DNA from: Pseudomonas graminis
GTDB taxonomy: Bacteria > Pseudomonadota > Gammaproteobacteria > Pseudomonadales > Pseudomonadaceae
Assembly (NCBI RefSeq): GCF_002093745.1
Contig: NZ_MTSB01000001.1
Coordinates: forward strand, 248,001-312,000
Length of the DNA stretch: 64,000 nt
Direction of reading: 5' to 3'
Below, piece by piece: positions 1 to 9,672 of this stretch. The stretch's first letter is position 1. Every line of letters starts with the position of its first letter. Below the pieces are notes generated by a model. The model was not told the DNA's origin and searched no databases. It was given only the letters and a program-made list of their open reading frames with translations. Made by a program: the position numbers and the translations under genes.

Positions 1-360
1 GTCGACAGCCGAGGGGTCGTGGCGCGCTTCTCTCCTGAGGCTGCGCATGGGCTGGCTGAAGTGTATCTTTACCTTGTTTTCCGTCGCCAGTTGGCGAACG
101 TCCTTTTTGGTCATGCGCAATGAATACTGCAATGCATTGACGCCTGCGCCCTTTGCAACAAGGCACTTCAGTAATTCCACTTTGCCCGTGAGTTCAAGAT
201 CGGTCGGCGTATCGGTGAGCGGCGGGTTCGATGAAACCGCTGTTTCACCGTCGGGTATGACAGCGATAACCCCGCCGGTGGCGACAAACTGTTCCACGGC
301 CGTGGCCAGTTCCAGAGCGGTGCGGGGGGTTGAAAATGAACGAGCGTGTTTGTTGTTCAT
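1..360 (-). CDS. Hypothetical protein, 3' part cut by window edge
   Basis: An open frame starts at ATG (complement of 358-360) and runs 120 codons to base 1 without a stop, so the C-terminus is missing. A purine-rich AGGGA lies about 8 bases upstream of the ATG and suits a ribosome site. The visible protein starts MNNKHARSFSTPRTALELA and contains charged helical stretches (for example KGAGVNALQYSLRMTKKDVRQLA) that could be a small DNA-binding fold. I do not recognise the family. A plus-strand open frame over the same bases is the mirror of this one and lacks a convincing start context. Confidence 0.6.
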   Translation of the reverse strand, partial: MNNKHARSFSTPRTALELATAVEQFVATGGVIAVIPDGETAVSSNPPLTDTPTDLELTGKVELLKCLVAKGAGVNALQYSLRMTKKDVRQLATENKVKIHFSQPMRSLRREARHDPSAVD

Positions 361-1387
361 GGTAGGTCCCTTTTTGAACATGGTTATACACATGGCCCAT
401 TCAAAAGAGTTGCCAGACACCTCGAAGTCTTGTCAAAAGGCAGCGGTGCCTGATCGGCCATGGCTTATTGCCCGAATCCATCCGGTCGGTGACATACACC
501 GTGCCCGTCTAAATACTGTTGCTCATGAAGTGCATGAGCGCACTGCGTATTGATATAGCTTCATGGGAAGTCGTATTCAATGGCAGTAAATAACAAAGTT
601 GTTGTCAAAAAAGTAACGACTGGTAATAAAATTTGCAAGTAAAAAATGGCGGCTTGAAGGGATTGGTTTGAAGGCTTTTATAAGATCTTACATGTTTTAT
701 TTTTACGTCTCTGATTTCTGTAGTACGTTTCCTATTCGCTTGGACGTGGCTGGATCTGAAATGAAAACTAGTATTTGCTACTTGTCGAATGAGCTATTTA
801 TAGTCTTGAATGACGTAGGCTTATGCTATGGTGTCTGTAAGATTTTACAACAGCATAGGTTTGGGCTGCTGAGCGCTCATGGCTTCAGTTCGCGGTTACC
901 CTGAGGGGGCGGCTGTTCACTCCGGCGCTTTGATTGTAGGAAAGTTCTTTCAAGTAAGTAGGGGTTTTCTTTAAATAAATATTTGTACAATATTCTGTAT
1001 TCGATGTGTAATTTTTAATCACAGTTTACGTATGTAAGGTATGACTGACCGTCATCGATTGCCCTCCAGAATGTGGGGTGCGTGAGCACAATCATTTTTT
1101 GGAGATGAAAAGTCTGGTCCGGTTTTGCCATATTCATTTGTCTGCTGGTGTTGTGCATGCTTATGCCGTTACGCCAGCAGCAACCCTTCACCAGGTTCCG
1201 AAAAGGAAGGCTCAGTGAAAATTAATAAAAAATGTACGTTAGTGCCGAGTTTTGTAGGAAGTTTCTGCTGTACTTGTAGGAATGGTCTTTGGCTGTCAGT
1301 CCTTAAGGGTGAGCGCAATGCAAAGCAGTAAACGACTAAGCTATTGTGCTGGCTCTGAAAATTCGAATAGCGAAAAATGGACTGCCC
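361..1387. other. AT-rich intergenic stretch, no confident gene
   Basis: About 1 kb between the truncated gene and the response regulator is clearly richer in A+T than the rest of the window, with runs such as TTTAAATAAATATTTG near 970-986. The short open frames inside it (around 668-904 and 1125-1331) start at non-ATG codons or lack ribosome sites and resemble nothing I know. It probably holds the promoters of both flanking divergent genes. Its composition would also fit horizontally acquired or H-NS/MvaT-bound DNA. Confidence 0.5.
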
Positions 1388-2014
1388 ATGAATAAAGTGC
1401 TGATCGTGGATGATCATCCTGTCATTCGCCTTGCTGTACGCATGCTGATGGAGCGTCATGGCTATGAGGTCGTTGCGGAGACTGATAACGGTGTGGATGC
1501 GTTGCAGATGGCGCGTGAGCACCTTCCTGATATTGTCATTCTCGACATTGGTATCCCCAAGCTCGACGGCCTGGAAGTTATCGCCCGCTTGTCAGCGATG
1601 ACGTTGCCGTTCAAGGTTCTGATCCTGACTTCCCAGGCACCCGGTCACTTCTCCATGCGCTGCATGCAGGCGGGGGCTGCCGGGTATGTCTGCAAGCAAC
1701 AGGACCTGACCGAGCTGCTCAGTGCTATCAAGGCGGTGCTTTCAGGGTACAGCTACTTCCCCAACCAGGCGTTGCACACTGTTCGCTCCAGCATGGGAAA
1801 TGCGAGCGAATCGGACATGGTAGACCGTCTTTCCGGCAGGGAAATGATGGTGCTGCAGCAGTTGGCGAGAGGCAAGACCAACAAGGAAATTGCAGACGGC
1901 ATGTTTCTCAGCAACAAGACCGTCAGCACTTACAAAACGCGTTTATTACTCAAGCTCAATGCGCATTCGCTGGTTGATCTGATCGAGCTAGCCCAGCGTA
2001 ACGGGCTTGTCTGA
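1388..2014 (+). CDS. NarL/LuxR-family response regulator, BvgA-like
   Basis: This 208-residue two-component response regulator has an N-terminal receiver domain (about 1-120), with the acidic pair D8/D9, the predicted phospho-acceptor D53 in VILDIGIP, and the conserved Lys in YVCKQQ near residue 104. A C-terminal LuxR-type helix-turn-helix follows (about 145-205: LSGREMMVLQQLARGKTNKEIADGMFLS). The start was placed at the ATG of MNKVLIVDD, where the receiver fold begins; an upstream GTG would only add an unlikely tail. No sensor kinase gene is adjacent, so it is an orphan regulator here. It resembles BvgA/EvgA-type regulators; the target genes cannot be read from the sequence. Confidence 0.88.
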   Translation: MNKVLIVDDHPVIRLAVRMLMERHGYEVVAETDNGVDALQMAREHLPDIVILDIGIPKLDGLEVIARLSAMTLPFKVLILTSQAPGHFSMRCMQAGAAGYVCKQQDLTELLSAIKAVLSGYSYFPNQALHTVRSSMGNASESDMVDRLSGREMMVLQQLARGKTNKEIADGMFLSNKTVSTYKTRLLLKLNAHSLVDLIELAQRNGLV

Positions 2015-2037
2015 AGCGGGTCATGTTTGTCTGGTAT

Positions 2038-2059
2038 CCGGCTTTTTACGAAAAGCCGG
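2038..2059 (+). terminator. Terminator-like hairpin after the response regulator
   Basis: A perfect 9-bp stem (CCGGCTTTT / AAAAGCCGG) with a 4-base loop lies 24 bases past the stop codon. There is no clear T-run after it, so it may be a weak terminator or a transcript-stabilising hairpin. Confidence 0.45.
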
Positions 2060-2117
2060 CCTGCTGCCCCGGCAGGGAAACCTCTCTTTGAGGGGCTGCC
2101 CTGGCGGGTGCCGCGAT

Positions 2118-2300
2118 TTACAGGTCGAAGTCGTAATCGGCCAGTTGCTTTTGCAAGCGCCGCTCTTCAAGCAGGTTGTCGATGGTGCGTCGCTTGCTCA
2201 GGTTGGTTTTCGCCGCCTCCACAACCACAGGTTCTGTGTCGTCCGTTTCGACCACGACGATGTCGTCATCGACGTCCAGCTGCTCGTTGCCAGTACTCAT
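2118..2300 (-). CDS. PA3496-family small protein (putative envelope integrity)
   Basis: A 60-residue, strongly acidic protein with a basic, helical C-terminal half (KTNLSKRRTIDNLLEERRLQKQLADYDFDL). Its size, composition and position immediately downstream of nth match the conserved Pseudomonas gene represented by PA3496, annotated as a putative envelope integrity protein. A GGAG ribosome site precedes the ATG. It follows nth on the same strand with about 110 bases between them. The molecular function is not established. Confidence 0.8.
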   Translation of the reverse strand: MSTGNEQLDVDDDIVVVETDDTEPVVVEAAKTNLSKRRTIDNLLEERRLQKQLADYDFDL

Positions 2301-2408
2301 GAAGTTGACTCCAGGGCTTGGGCTTTCTCTGGCGCCTCTTATATCGACAATCCACAGGCGGGTAAAAAAGATTTTTTCAATCGATGAGACAGCAATCGCC
2401 CGGCTGGC

Positions 2409-3047
2409 TCAATCGTCGGACGTCTTGTGTTTGTAATCGCACAGATCTTCGATGCGGCAACTGCCACAGCGCGGCTTGCGTGCCTGGCATACATAGCGTC
2501 CGTGCAGGATCAGCCAGTGGTGCGCATCGAGCAGGTAATTTTTCGGCACGAACTTCATTAACTGCTTCTCGACCTCCACCACGTTTTTCCCCGGTGCGAT
2601 GCCTGTACGGTTGCTCACGCGAAAGATGTGCGTGTCCACAGCCATCGCGATCTGGCGGAAAGCCGTGTTGAGTACGACGTTGGCTGTCTTGCGCCCAACC
2701 CCCGGTAAAGCTTCTAGCGCTTCACGGGTTTGGGGTACTTCGCCATTGTGCAGCTCGATCAGCATCCGGCAGGTTTCAATCACATTTTTGGCTTTGCTGT
2801 TGTAGAGGCCGATTGTCTTGATGTACCCGGAAAGCCCCTCAACGCCGAGGTCGTATATCGCCTGCGGTGTGTTGGCAACCGGATAAAGCCTGGCGGTCGC
2901 CTTGTTGACGCTCACATCGGTGGCCTGAGCGGAAAGAATCACAGCGATCAGCAGTTCAAACGGTGTGGTGTAGGCCAGCTCGGTTTTGGGGTCCGGATTG
3001 TCTTCATGCAGCCTGCGGAATATTTCCTGACGTTTTGCGGCATTCAT
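2409..3047 (-). CDS. nth: Endonuclease III (DNA glycosylase/AP lyase)
   Basis: A bifunctional base-excision-repair enzyme that removes oxidised pyrimidines and cleaves the abasic site. The 212-residue length equals the usual family size. The helix-hairpin-helix/GPD region [12 protein letters not shown] carries the catalytic K120, and VDTHIFRV carries D138. The C-terminal cysteines [17 protein letters not shown] fit the CX6CX2CX5C [4Fe-4S] loop. Its start overlaps the end of rnfB by 4 bases (ATGA), so the two are translationally coupled, as in other pseudomonads where nth closes the rnf operon. Confidence 0.97.
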   Translation of the reverse strand: MNAAKRQEIFRRLHEDNPDPKTELAYTTPFELLIAVILSAQATDVSVNKATARLYPVANTPQAIYDLGVEGLSGYIKTIGLYNSKAKNVIETCRMLIELHNGEVPQTREALEALPGVGRKTANVVLNTAFRQIAMAVDTHIFRVSNRTGIAPGKNVVEVEKQLMKFVPKNYLLDAHHWLILHGRYVCQARKPRCGSCRIEDLCDYKHKTSDD

Positions 3048-3919
3048 GGACGGCGCATTTCCTCGGAGTTGATCGGGGCAGACGCTGAGAGAAGCGCCTC
3101 CAGTGCCTGTTCGGCGGCCTCGTATTCGCGTTGCAGTTCCACCAGCCGCGCTGCCTGTTCCGCAATGGGCGGGTGACCAAAGGCCTTGAGCGACTTGTTG
3201 AGCTGGGCACGACTCATGGCCAGCGCAATCCTGGCTTTTTTCGTTGCTTCGTCCGGCGCTTCAGTCCTGTTGTTTCGCAGCGGTTTCACGGCAGCTTGAG
3301 GCGCGGCTTCACGAAGGGACTCGGCGCGTTGTGAGCGGGCGACACGTTCTGCCAGCCGGGCCTGCTGTTCGCGGCGCAGTCGTGCATTTCGTGAGTCGTA
3401 ACGCAGCCGTGCTCGAGTACGCTTGTGCTGGCGAGCCAGTTGCAGGTCAACGGTGGGGGCCAGGCCGCCGGTGATCGGGGTGACGGTTGCCAGTGGCAGC
3501 GGATGCATTTCAATGCAGTCCACCGGGCAAGGAGCGACGCACAGATCGCAGCCCGTACATTCGTCAATGATCACCGTGTGCATCAACTTTGCCGCACCGA
3601 CAATGGCGTCCACCGGGCAGGCCTGGATGCATTTGGTGCAGCCGATGCACTCGGCCTCGCGAATGAACGCGACCTGAGCGGGCGCTGCGCCGCGTTCCGT
3701 GTCCAGTGGCAACACGGGAACAGACAACAGCCCGGCCAGTTGAGCAATGGTTTCATCACCGCCCGGCGGGCATTTGTTGATGGCTTCACCGCCGGCAATA
3801 CCCTCTGCATAGGGCTGACAGCCGGAATGCCCGCATTTGCCGCACTGAGTCTGGGGCAGCAGGGCATCGATACTCCGGATCAGGTCCACGCCGGGAAGTA
3901 TGCGAATCGATTCAGTCAT
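3044..3919 (-). CDS. rnfB: RnfB/RsxB-type iron-sulfur protein (orphan, no membrane anchor)
   Basis: The protein has a 4Fe-4S domain ([21 protein letters not shown]) followed by two CX2CX2CX3C ferredoxin motifs ([16 protein letters not shown] and [16 protein letters not shown]), then a long charged Arg/Ala/Glu-rich C-terminal extension. RnfB normally passes electrons within the membrane Rnf complex, but here the usual N-terminal membrane helix is missing and no other rnf gene is adjacent. The start used is the ATG of [10 protein letters not shown]; a start at 3976 would add 19 residues. The 3' end overlaps nth. Its role without the rest of Rnf is unclear; it could supply electrons to SoxR-reducing or other soluble partners. 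Confidence 0.88.
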   Translation of the reverse strand: MTESIRILPGVDLIRSIDALLPQTQCGKCGHSGCQPYAEGIAGGEAINKCPPGGDETIAQLAGLLSVPVLPLDTERGAAPAQVAFIREAECIGCTKCIQACPVDAIVGAAKLMHTVIIDECTGCDLCVAPCPVDCIEMHPLPLATVTPITGGLAPTVDLQLARQHKRTRARLRYDSRNARLRREQQARLAERVARSQRAESLREAAPQAAVKPLRNNRTEAPDEATKKARIALAMSRAQLNKSLKAFGHPPIAEQAARLVELQREYEAAEQALEALLSASAPINSEEMRRP

Positions 3920-3999
3920 GATCGTGCCAGGTAATCGACAGGTGATCTGTCTTCCGAAAGGCGCATTATCGGCCATATCAGGGGGCTTGCGAATGCACG

Positions 4000-4040
4000 A
4001 AGGCCCGATATCCGCTGTTATCGAGCGGATACCGGGCCTT
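4000..4040 (-). terminator. Terminator hairpin downstream of metG
   Basis: A stem with 16-base arms (4000-4015 and 4025-4040), a single mismatch and a 9-base loop lies just after the metG stop and before rnfB. It lacks a long T-run but is a strong structure and probably separates metG from the rnfB-nth transcript. Confidence 0.65.
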
Positions 4041-4047
4041 GTCTGGT

Positions 4048-6099
4048 TTACTTGATGCGTTGGCCTGGCTTGGCACCGCTGTCCGGGCTGAGCAGGTAGA
4101 TTTCTTCACCGCCCGGGCCTGCCGCCATCACCATGCCTTCCGAGATGCCGAAGCGCATTTTTCGTGGCTTGAGGTTGGCGATCATCATGGTCAGACGGCC
4201 TTCCAGCTCGGACGGGTTCGGATAGGCGCTCTTGATGCCGGAGAAAACGTTGCGCTGCTCGTCGCCGATGTCGAGTGTCAGGCGCAACAGCTTGTCGGCG
4301 CCTTCCACGTGTTCGGCTTTGAGAATCAGTGCCACGCGCAGGTCGACGGCTGCAAAGGCGTCGAAGTCTATTTCCGCAGACAGTGGGTCTTTCGTCAGCT
4401 CACCATTGCCGACGGGGGCCTTATCGGCGGCGTCTGTGCTGGTAGCCGTCAGGTCTTCTCTGGACGCAGCCGCCATGGCCTCTACCTTGGCCGGATCGAT
4501 CCGGGTCATCAGCGCCGAGAACGGATTGAGCTGATGATTGACCAGCAGGGTCGTGTGATCGTCCCAGGTCAGTGGCGCGACGTTGAGGAATTTTTCAGCG
4601 TCAGCGGCCAGGTTCGGCAGTACCGGCTTGAGGAAGATGACCAGTTGACGGAACAGGTTGATGCCCAGGGCGCAGACAGCCTGAACCTCGTCCTGCTTGC
4701 CTTCCTGCTTGGCCAGCGCCCAGGGGGCCTTCTCTGCGATGTAGGCATTTGCGCGGTCGGCCAGCGCCATTGTTTCGCGCATGGCACGTGCGAAGTCGCG
4801 AGCCTCGTAGGCGTCGGCGATGCTCGGTGCGGCGGCCAGAAACGCTTCGGTCAGTTCAGGCGCAGCATTGGCCTCGACCATCACGCCGGCATTGCCCTTG
4901 TGGATGAATCCGGCGCAACGGCTGGCGATGTTGACCACTTTGCCGATCAGGTCGGAGTTGACCTTCTGCACGAAGTCTTCGAGGTTCAGGTCCAGGTCAT
5001 CCACGCCACGGCCCAGCTTCGATGCGTAGTAATAACGCAGGTACTCGGGTGACAGATGGTCGAGATAGGTACGCGCCTTGATAAAGGTGCCGCGTGACTT
5101 CGACATCTTCTGGCCGTTGACCGTCAGATAGCCATGAACGTTGATGCCGGTCGGCTTGCGCAGGCCTGCGCCTTCGAGCATGGCGGGCCAGAACAGGGCG
5201 TGGAAATTGACGATGTCCTTGCCGATGAAATGGTAAAGCTCGGTGGTCGCTTCCTTGCCCCAGTACGCATCGAAGTCCAGGTCCGGACGGCGCGCACACA
5301 GGTTCTTGAAGCTGGCCATGTAACCAATGGGGGCGTCGAGCCATACGTAGAAGTATTTGCCCGGCTCGTCGGGAATTTCAAAGCCGAAATACGGTGCATC
5401 GCGGGAGATGTCCCATTGTTGCAGGCCGCTGTCCAGCCACTCGGCGATCTTGTTGGCAACCGCGTCCTGCAAGGTGCCGCTGCGCGTCCAGCTTTTCAGC
5501 ATGGCGTCGAAGGCTGGCAGATCGAAGAAGAAGTGTTTCGAATCCTTGAGGACGGGCGTCGCGCCGGAAATCGCTGACTTGGGATCTTTCAGGTCAGTTG
5601 GCGCGTAGGTGGCACCGCATTTTTCGCAGTTATCGCCGTACTGGTCTTCTGCCGCACATTTAGGGCAGGTGCCCTTGATGAAGCGGTCGGCCAGAAACAT
5701 GTTCTTTTCCGGATCGAAATACTGAGTGACCGAACGCGTGGCGATATGACCGGCATCGCGCAAGCGCGTGTAGATCATGCTCGACAGCTCGCGGTTTTCG
5801 TCCGAGTGCGTCGAGTGGAAATTGTCGAAGTCCACCAGGAAGTCGTCAAAGTCGGCGCTGTGTTCAGCCTTGACGTTGTCGATCAGTTGCTCCGGGGTGA
5901 TGCCTTCTTTCTCGGCGCGCAACATGATTGCCGAACCGTGAGCGTCGTCCGCACAGACATAAATGCACGAGTTGCCGCGGTGCTTCTGGAAGCGCACCCA
6001 CATGTCGGTCTGGATGTACTCGAGCATGTGGCCAAGGTGAACAGGACCATTGGCATAGGGCAGGGCGCTGGTAACGAGAATCTTGCGTGGCTCGGACAT
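4048..6099 (-). CDS. metG: Methionyl-tRNA synthetase
   Basis: Charges tRNA-Met for initiation and elongation. The 683-residue protein has the class I signature near the N-terminus ([11 protein letters not shown]21/H24), a zinc knuckle ([21 protein letters not shown]), the KMSKS loop ([11 protein letters not shown]), an anticodon-binding helical domain and a C-terminal EMAPII-like tRNA-binding domain used for dimerisation (about 580-683). This is the full-length E. coli-type enzyme. It is transcribed divergently from apbC across a gap of about 175 bases, the same order as in P. aeruginosa. Confidence 0.98.
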   Translation of the reverse strand: MSEPRKILVTSALPYANGPVHLGHMLEYIQTDMWVRFQKHRGNSCIYVCADDAHGSAIMLRAEKEGITPEQLIDNVKAEHSADFDDFLVDFDNFHSTHSDENRELSSMIYTRLRDAGHIATRSVTQYFDPEKNMFLADRFIKGTCPKCAAEDQYGDNCEKCGATYAPTDLKDPKSAISGATPVLKDSKHFFFDLPAFDAMLKSWTRSGTLQDAVANKIAEWLDSGLQQWDISRDAPYFGFEIPDEPGKYFYVWLDAPIGYMASFKNLCARRPDLDFDAYWGKEATTELYHFIGKDIVNFHALFWPAMLEGAGLRKPTGINVHGYLTVNGQKMSKSRGTFIKARTYLDHLSPEYLRYYYASKLGRGVDDLDLNLEDFVQKVNSDLIGKVVNIASRCAGFIHKGNAGVMVEANAAPELTEAFLAAAPSIADAYEARDFARAMRETMALADRANAYIAEKAPWALAKQEGKQDEVQAVCALGINLFRQLVIFLKPVLPNLAADAEKFLNVAPLTWDDHTTLLVNHQLNPFSALMTRIDPAKVEAMAAASREDLTATSTDAADKAPVGNGELTKDPLSAEIDFDAFAAVDLRVALILKAEHVEGADKLLRLTLDIGDEQRNVFSGIKSAYPNPSELEGRLTMMIANLKPRKMRFGISEGMVMAAGPGGEEIYLLSPDSGAKPGQRIK

Positions 6100-6274
6100 G
6101 GGGCTCGGCTACTTGAAGTGAAACGGAGGTCGGCCACTATAAAGGTCTGAGCAATTTTTTTCACCCCGCGCAGCTGTGGGAATGCTCCTGAAAGCAAGCT
6201 GAAATCATGTGGGTGCCTGACAGAACAGGTACGATAGCCGCCTGTTTCAGTCAGTCTTTTTTCGGAGTAAGCCC

Positions 6275-7369
6275 ATGAGCGCAGTCAATCGCGCAGCGGT
6301 GGAGACGATTCTTCGCCAGTACACCGACCCTTACATGAACCTGGACCCGGTCAGTGCCGGCTGCGTCAGGTCCATTGATATTCAGGGGGCGCACGTCAGC
6401 GTGCAGCTCGAGCTGGGTTATGCCGCCGCCCTGTTCAGAAACGGCTGGGCGCAGGTCCTCAAGACCGCCATCGAGAACCTGGACGGTGTGACGTCCGCCA
6501 GCGTCGACATAAAAAGTGTGATCGGCGCGCACAAGGCGCAGAGTCAGATCCCGGGTCTCGCCAATGTGAAAAATATCGTCGCTGTTGCCTCTGGCAAAGG
6601 CGGTGTCGGCAAGTCCACCACCGCCGCTAATCTGGCGCTGGCGTTGTCCCGTGAAGGTGCTAGGGTCGGGATTCTTGACGCGGATATCTACGGTCCGAGT
6701 CAGGGAGTGATGTTTGGCATCCCCGAAGGCACGCGACCGAAGATCAAGGATCAGAAGTGGTTCGTGCCCATCGAAGCGCACGGCATCGACGTGATGTCGA
6801 TGGCTTTTCTGACCGACGACAACACGCCGATGGTCTGGCGCGGCCCGATGGTCTCGGGTGCGTTGCTGCAACTGGTCACGCAGACCGCCTGGAATGATCT
6901 GGATTACCTGGTCATCGACATGCCGCCGGGCACCGGCGATATTCAGTTGACGCTGGCGCAGAAGGTCCCGGTCGCGGGAGCCGTGATCGTCACGACACCT
7001 CAGGATCTGGCGCTGCTGGATGCGAAGAAGGGTGTCGAAATGTTCCGCAAGGTCAGCATTCCGGTGCTGGGCGTCGTGGAGAACATGGCGGTGCATATCT
7101 GTTCGAACTGCGGCCATGCCGAGCACCTGTTCGGCGAAGGCGGAGGTGAGAAGCTGGCGTCGCAATACGATGTCGAGTTGCTGGCGTCGCTGCCACTGTC
7201 GATGCTGATTCGCGAGCAGGCAGATGGCGGCAAGCCGACAGCGATTGCCGAGCCGGAAAGTCAGATTGCGATGGTCTATCAGGAACTGGCACGTCACGTC
7301 GGTGCGCGAATTGTGCTGCAGGAAGCTGCAAGCCCGGCCATGCCGACCATTTCAGTCAGCGACGACTGA
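6275..7369 (+). CDS. apbC: Iron-sulfur cluster carrier ATPase ApbC/Mrp
   Basis: A P-loop NTPase that carries Fe-S clusters to apoproteins. The 364-residue protein starts with a MIP18/DUF59 domain (about 1-85), followed by the deviant Walker A KGGVGKST (near 110), the switch DADIYGPSQG, and the cluster-binding CX2C pair in CSNCGHAEHLFGEGGG. The length and domain order are those of Mrp/ApbC. A GGAG site lies ahead of the ATG. A strong bidirectional terminator follows. Confidence 0.96.
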   Translation: MSAVNRAAVETILRQYTDPYMNLDPVSAGCVRSIDIQGAHVSVQLELGYAAALFRNGWAQVLKTAIENLDGVTSASVDIKSVIGAHKAQSQIPGLANVKNIVAVASGKGGVGKSTTAANLALALSREGARVGILDADIYGPSQGVMFGIPEGTRPKIKDQKWFVPIEAHGIDVMSMAFLTDDNTPMVWRGPMVSGALLQLVTQTAWNDLDYLVIDMPPGTGDIQLTLAQKVPVAGAVIVTTPQDLALLDAKKGVEMFRKVSIPVLGVVENMAVHICSNCGHAEHLFGEGGGEKLASQYDVELLASLPLSMLIREQADGGKPTAIAEPESQIAMVYQELARHVGARIVLQEAASPAMPTISVSDD

Positions 7370-7459
7370 GGCGGTAGCGATGCGACGGGGGAGGCGGTAG
7401 TGGTTCTGTCTCCCTCGGTCAGTTGAGGTGCCTGCGCACATGCTCAAATCGCAGGCAAT

Positions 7460-7491
7460 AAAAAACCCCGCTTTTAAGGGCGGGGTTTTTA
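7460..7491. terminator. Bidirectional intrinsic terminator (apbC / csp)
   Basis: A GC-rich hairpin (ACCCCGC / GCGGGGT) is flanked by A-run and T-run on opposite sides, so it can end transcripts from both directions. It lies between the converging ends of apbC and the cold-shock gene. Confidence 0.9.
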
Positions 7492-7507
7492 AGCGAATCA
7501 GTACAAG

Positions 7508-7717
7508 TTAGATAACTTGAACTTCTTCAGCTTGCATGCCTTTCTGACCGCGGGTAGCGATGAAAGAAACCTGTTGGCCTTCTTTCAGGCTTTTGAAGCC
7601 GTCGGATTGGATAGCTTTGAAGTGTACGAACAGGTCGTCACCGGATTGTGGAGTGATGAAGCCGAAGCCTTTTTCATCGTTGAACCACTTAACGGTACCA
7701 GTTTGGCGATTGGACAT
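7508..7717 (-). CDS. Cold-shock protein, CspA family
   Basis: A 69-residue single OB-fold protein that binds single-stranded nucleic acid and melts RNA structure. RNP1 (KGFGFI) and RNP2 (LFVHF) are both intact, and the sequence runs the full CSD length. It resembles the CapB/CspA-type proteins of pseudomonads. A strong AGGAGA ribosome site precedes the ATG. About 300 bases of non-coding DNA upstream would allow a structured 5' leader as is common for csp genes, but no cold box can be assigned by eye. Confidence 0.95.
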   Translation of the reverse strand: MSNRQTGTVKWFNDEKGFGFITPQSGDDLFVHFKAIQSDGFKSLKEGQQVSFIATRGQKGMQAEEVQVI

Positions 7718-8036
7718 AGTATATCTCCTTGGACAAAGTTAACTGCGGCGTAGGAAGAGCCCTGGCCGAGACTGAGTGCAAAGAGCTGGAAAATTCATGG
7801 AGATGGTTGGATCGAAATTCAACATCGTGTAGAGATTCTCAGTGACACAAGCAACACAGTGACGCCACCTTAACCCTTTTTTTCGAACGTGCCAATGGTC
7901 TGTTGATGATTATTTCCATTCGCAGCCAATCGACGTCGCGCGGCCCCCAAACTCTCTCGCCGTGGCCTTTGAACCGTCGGCCCCACCCCGGTAAGATGCC
8001 GGATAACTTTTTTACCTCGCTATTCAGGACATCGCC
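7718..8036. other. Divergent promoter region between csp and dcd
   Basis: About 320 non-coding bases between two divergent genes. It should contain the csp promoter with its leader and the dcd promoter. I see no convincing conserved motif, repeat or small gene in it. Confidence 0.5.
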
Positions 8037-8603
8037 ATGAGCATCAAATCGGACAAGTGGATTCGCCGCATGGCGCAGGAACACGGGATGATCGAGCCCT
8101 TCGTGGAGCGTCAGGTGCGTGGCGAAGGTGCCGATCGCGTGATCTCCTTTGGCGTGTCCAGCTACGGTTACGACGTTCGCTGCGCAGACGAGTTCAAGGT
8201 GTTCACCAACATCAATTCGGCCACGGTCGACCCGAAAAATTTCGATGAAAAAAGTTTTGTCGATATCAAAAGTGACGTGTGCATCATCCCGCCGAACTCG
8301 TTCGCGCTGGCACGCACCGTGGAATATTTCCGCATTCCGCGTAATGTCCTGACGATCTGTCTGGGCAAAAGCACCTACGCGCGTTGCGGCATTATCGTCA
8401 ACGTGACGCCGCTCGAGCCTGAGTGGGAAGGTCATGTGACGCTGGAGTTTTCCAACACCACTACACTGCCGGCCAAGATCTACGCCAATGAAGGCGTGGC
8501 GCAGATGCTGTTTCTGGAATCCGATGAGGAATGCGAAGTTTCCTATAAGGATCGGGGCGGCAAGTACCAGGGCCAGCGCGGCGTGACCCTGCCGCGCACC
8601 TGA
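8037..8603 (+). CDS. dcd: dCTP deaminase
   Basis: Converts dCTP to dUTP for thymidylate synthesis. The 188-residue length is typical, and the family blocks are present: SYGYDVRC, the nucleotide-binding [11 protein letters not shown], and the catalytic-Glu motif [20 protein letters not shown]. The C-terminal [14 protein letters not shown] is the usual lid. In P. aeruginosa the same gene sits beside apbC and metG, so the synteny agrees. Confidence 0.98.
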   Translation: MSIKSDKWIRRMAQEHGMIEPFVERQVRGEGADRVISFGVSSYGYDVRCADEFKVFTNINSATVDPKNFDEKSFVDIKSDVCIIPPNSFALARTVEYFRIPRNVLTICLGKSTYARCGIIVNVTPLEPEWEGHVTLEFSNTTTLPAKIYANEGVAQMLFLESDEECEVSYKDRGGKYQGQRGVTLPRT

Positions 8604-8715
8604 TTTGCGGGACAGGTGATTAGTGGAATTGAATTAATACTCTATTTCGTACTCTATCTGCTCACATGCTTTCGCATAATCGTTGTGTGCGAAGGCCTTT
8701 GATCTGGAGTGCCCT

Positions 8716-8940
8716 ATGAAGACTACTTTCAAAATCTCTGAACAGGCTCAATCTCCTCCGCTTAATGAGATCGGGCTGCTCGCCTGGTCACTCATGGCTC
8801 ATTCGGACCTGCTTCCGGAGCTGAACATGGTCGGTGGCGGCATTCCGGGTGATCCGGGGCCTGACACGCCTTATCCTGAGCCTACCGAGCCGGGTGGTCC
8901 GACCGTGCCGGACGAGCCGCCGCCTGCGCCTGTGGCCTGA
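8716..8940 (+). CDS. Small Pro/Gly-rich protein with double-glycine-like leader
   Basis: A 74-residue protein whose ATG follows a good GGAG site (8706-8709). The N-terminal 45 residues are ordinary and helical (KISEQAQSPPLNEIGLL). Then comes LLPELNMVGGG and a tail made almost only of Pro, Gly, Glu, Asp and Thr, ending PPPAPVA. Counted from the third Gly of GGG, E-8, L-7, V-4, G-2 and G-1 match the double-glycine leader pattern of peptides exported by peptidase-containing ABC transporters. No such transporter or modification enzyme is nearby. It ends in its own terminator, so it is a stand-alone transcript. Function unknown. Confidence 0.65.
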   Translation: MKTTFKISEQAQSPPLNEIGLLAWSLMAHSDLLPELNMVGGGIPGDPGPDTPYPEPTEPGGPTVPDEPPPAPVA

Positions 8941-8948
8941 ATAATCAG

Positions 8949-8983
8949 CGCCCGCTTCCCGTGATGGGGAGCGGGCGTTTTCA
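8949..8983 (+). terminator. Intrinsic terminator after the small Pro/Gly-rich gene
   Basis: A 12-bp stem (CGCCCGCTTCCC / GGGGAGCGGGCG, one wobble pair) with a 5-base loop is followed by TTTT, 8 bases after the stop codon. Confidence 0.85.
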
Positions 8984-9015
8984 CGTCTTTTTTCACAGCC
9001 TTGGCACACTGGCCG

Positions 9016-9672
9016 CTAGAGCACGCGCCACACCGCGTCGCCACCGGTCACGTAGACCTCGGAGCCGTCCACCGGCTGGATACGGAACCCGCCTGTGAAT
9101 TCGCCAAAGGCGGGCAGCAGGCTGACCCGCTGACCAAGGTAGAAGCAGGCCAGTCGCAAGCTCTGCCGGCCTCGGCCGTGCAGTCGGTAGACAGGGTGGA
9201 CGTGACCCGCCAGCACATGAAGTTCGGGGTGCGGGTCGGGTTCATGCTGCAAGGCAAACGGCCCTAGTATCATTGGCTCGGGAACCACTTCGATACCCAG
9301 ATAGGGCGGCGGATCGCCCGCTCTTTTATCGTGGTTGCCACGGATCAGGGTAATTGCCAGCGTCGAGCGTTCCGCCCGCCACTGCTGCAACGTCGCGAGT
9401 GTGCCAACAGCATGCGATTCGGGGGCGTGCAGAAAGTCCCCCAGAAAAATCAGATGATCACACGCGTAGGTGTTCAGCAGGCTGTCCAGCCGTCGCAGGT
9501 TTTCCTGAGTTGTACCGTGCGGCACCGGCTGGCCCAGCTTGCGATAGGCGGCGGCCTTGCCGAAATGCGCGTCGGCAATCAGCAATGTTCGTTCGGCGGG
9601 GTAGTAAATGGCCTTGTCGGCCAGCAACCACAGCTCTTCACCCGCCAGCGTCACGGCCTGGTAGGGTTTCAT
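9016..9672 (-). CDS. pdeM: Ligase-associated DNA damage response endonuclease PdeM
   Basis: A calcineurin-like metallophosphoesterase of 218 residues. The metal motifs are in order: IADAHFG (DxH), LGDFLH (GD), RGNHDKR (GNHD) and LAGHVHPVY (GHxH). In the Lhr-Lig-Exo-PdeM gene set this enzyme is a nuclease/phosphoesterase for DNA repair. Its start overlaps the lhr stop by 4 bases, so the two are coupled. Confidence 0.93.
   Translation of the reverse strand: MKPYQAVTLAGEELWLLADKAIYYPAERTLLIADAHFGKAAAYRKLGQPVPHGTTQENLRRLDSLLNTYACDHLIFLGDFLHAPESHAVGTLATLQQWRAERSTLAITLIRGNHDKRAGDPPPYLGIEVVPEPMILGPFALQHEPDPHPELHVLAGHVHPVYRLHGRGRQSLRLACFYLGQRVSLLPAFGEFTGGFRIQPVDGSEVYVTGGDAVWRVL

Noticed and set aside
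47..553. 168-codon plus-strand open frame at the left edge
   Set aside because: It is the mirror of the minus-strand partial gene (1-360), which has the better ribosome site, start and Pseudomonas-like protein; beyond 360 it runs into AT-rich non-coding DNA.
668..904. 78-codon frame in the AT-rich stretch
   Set aside because: TTG start, no ribosome site, no recognisable family.
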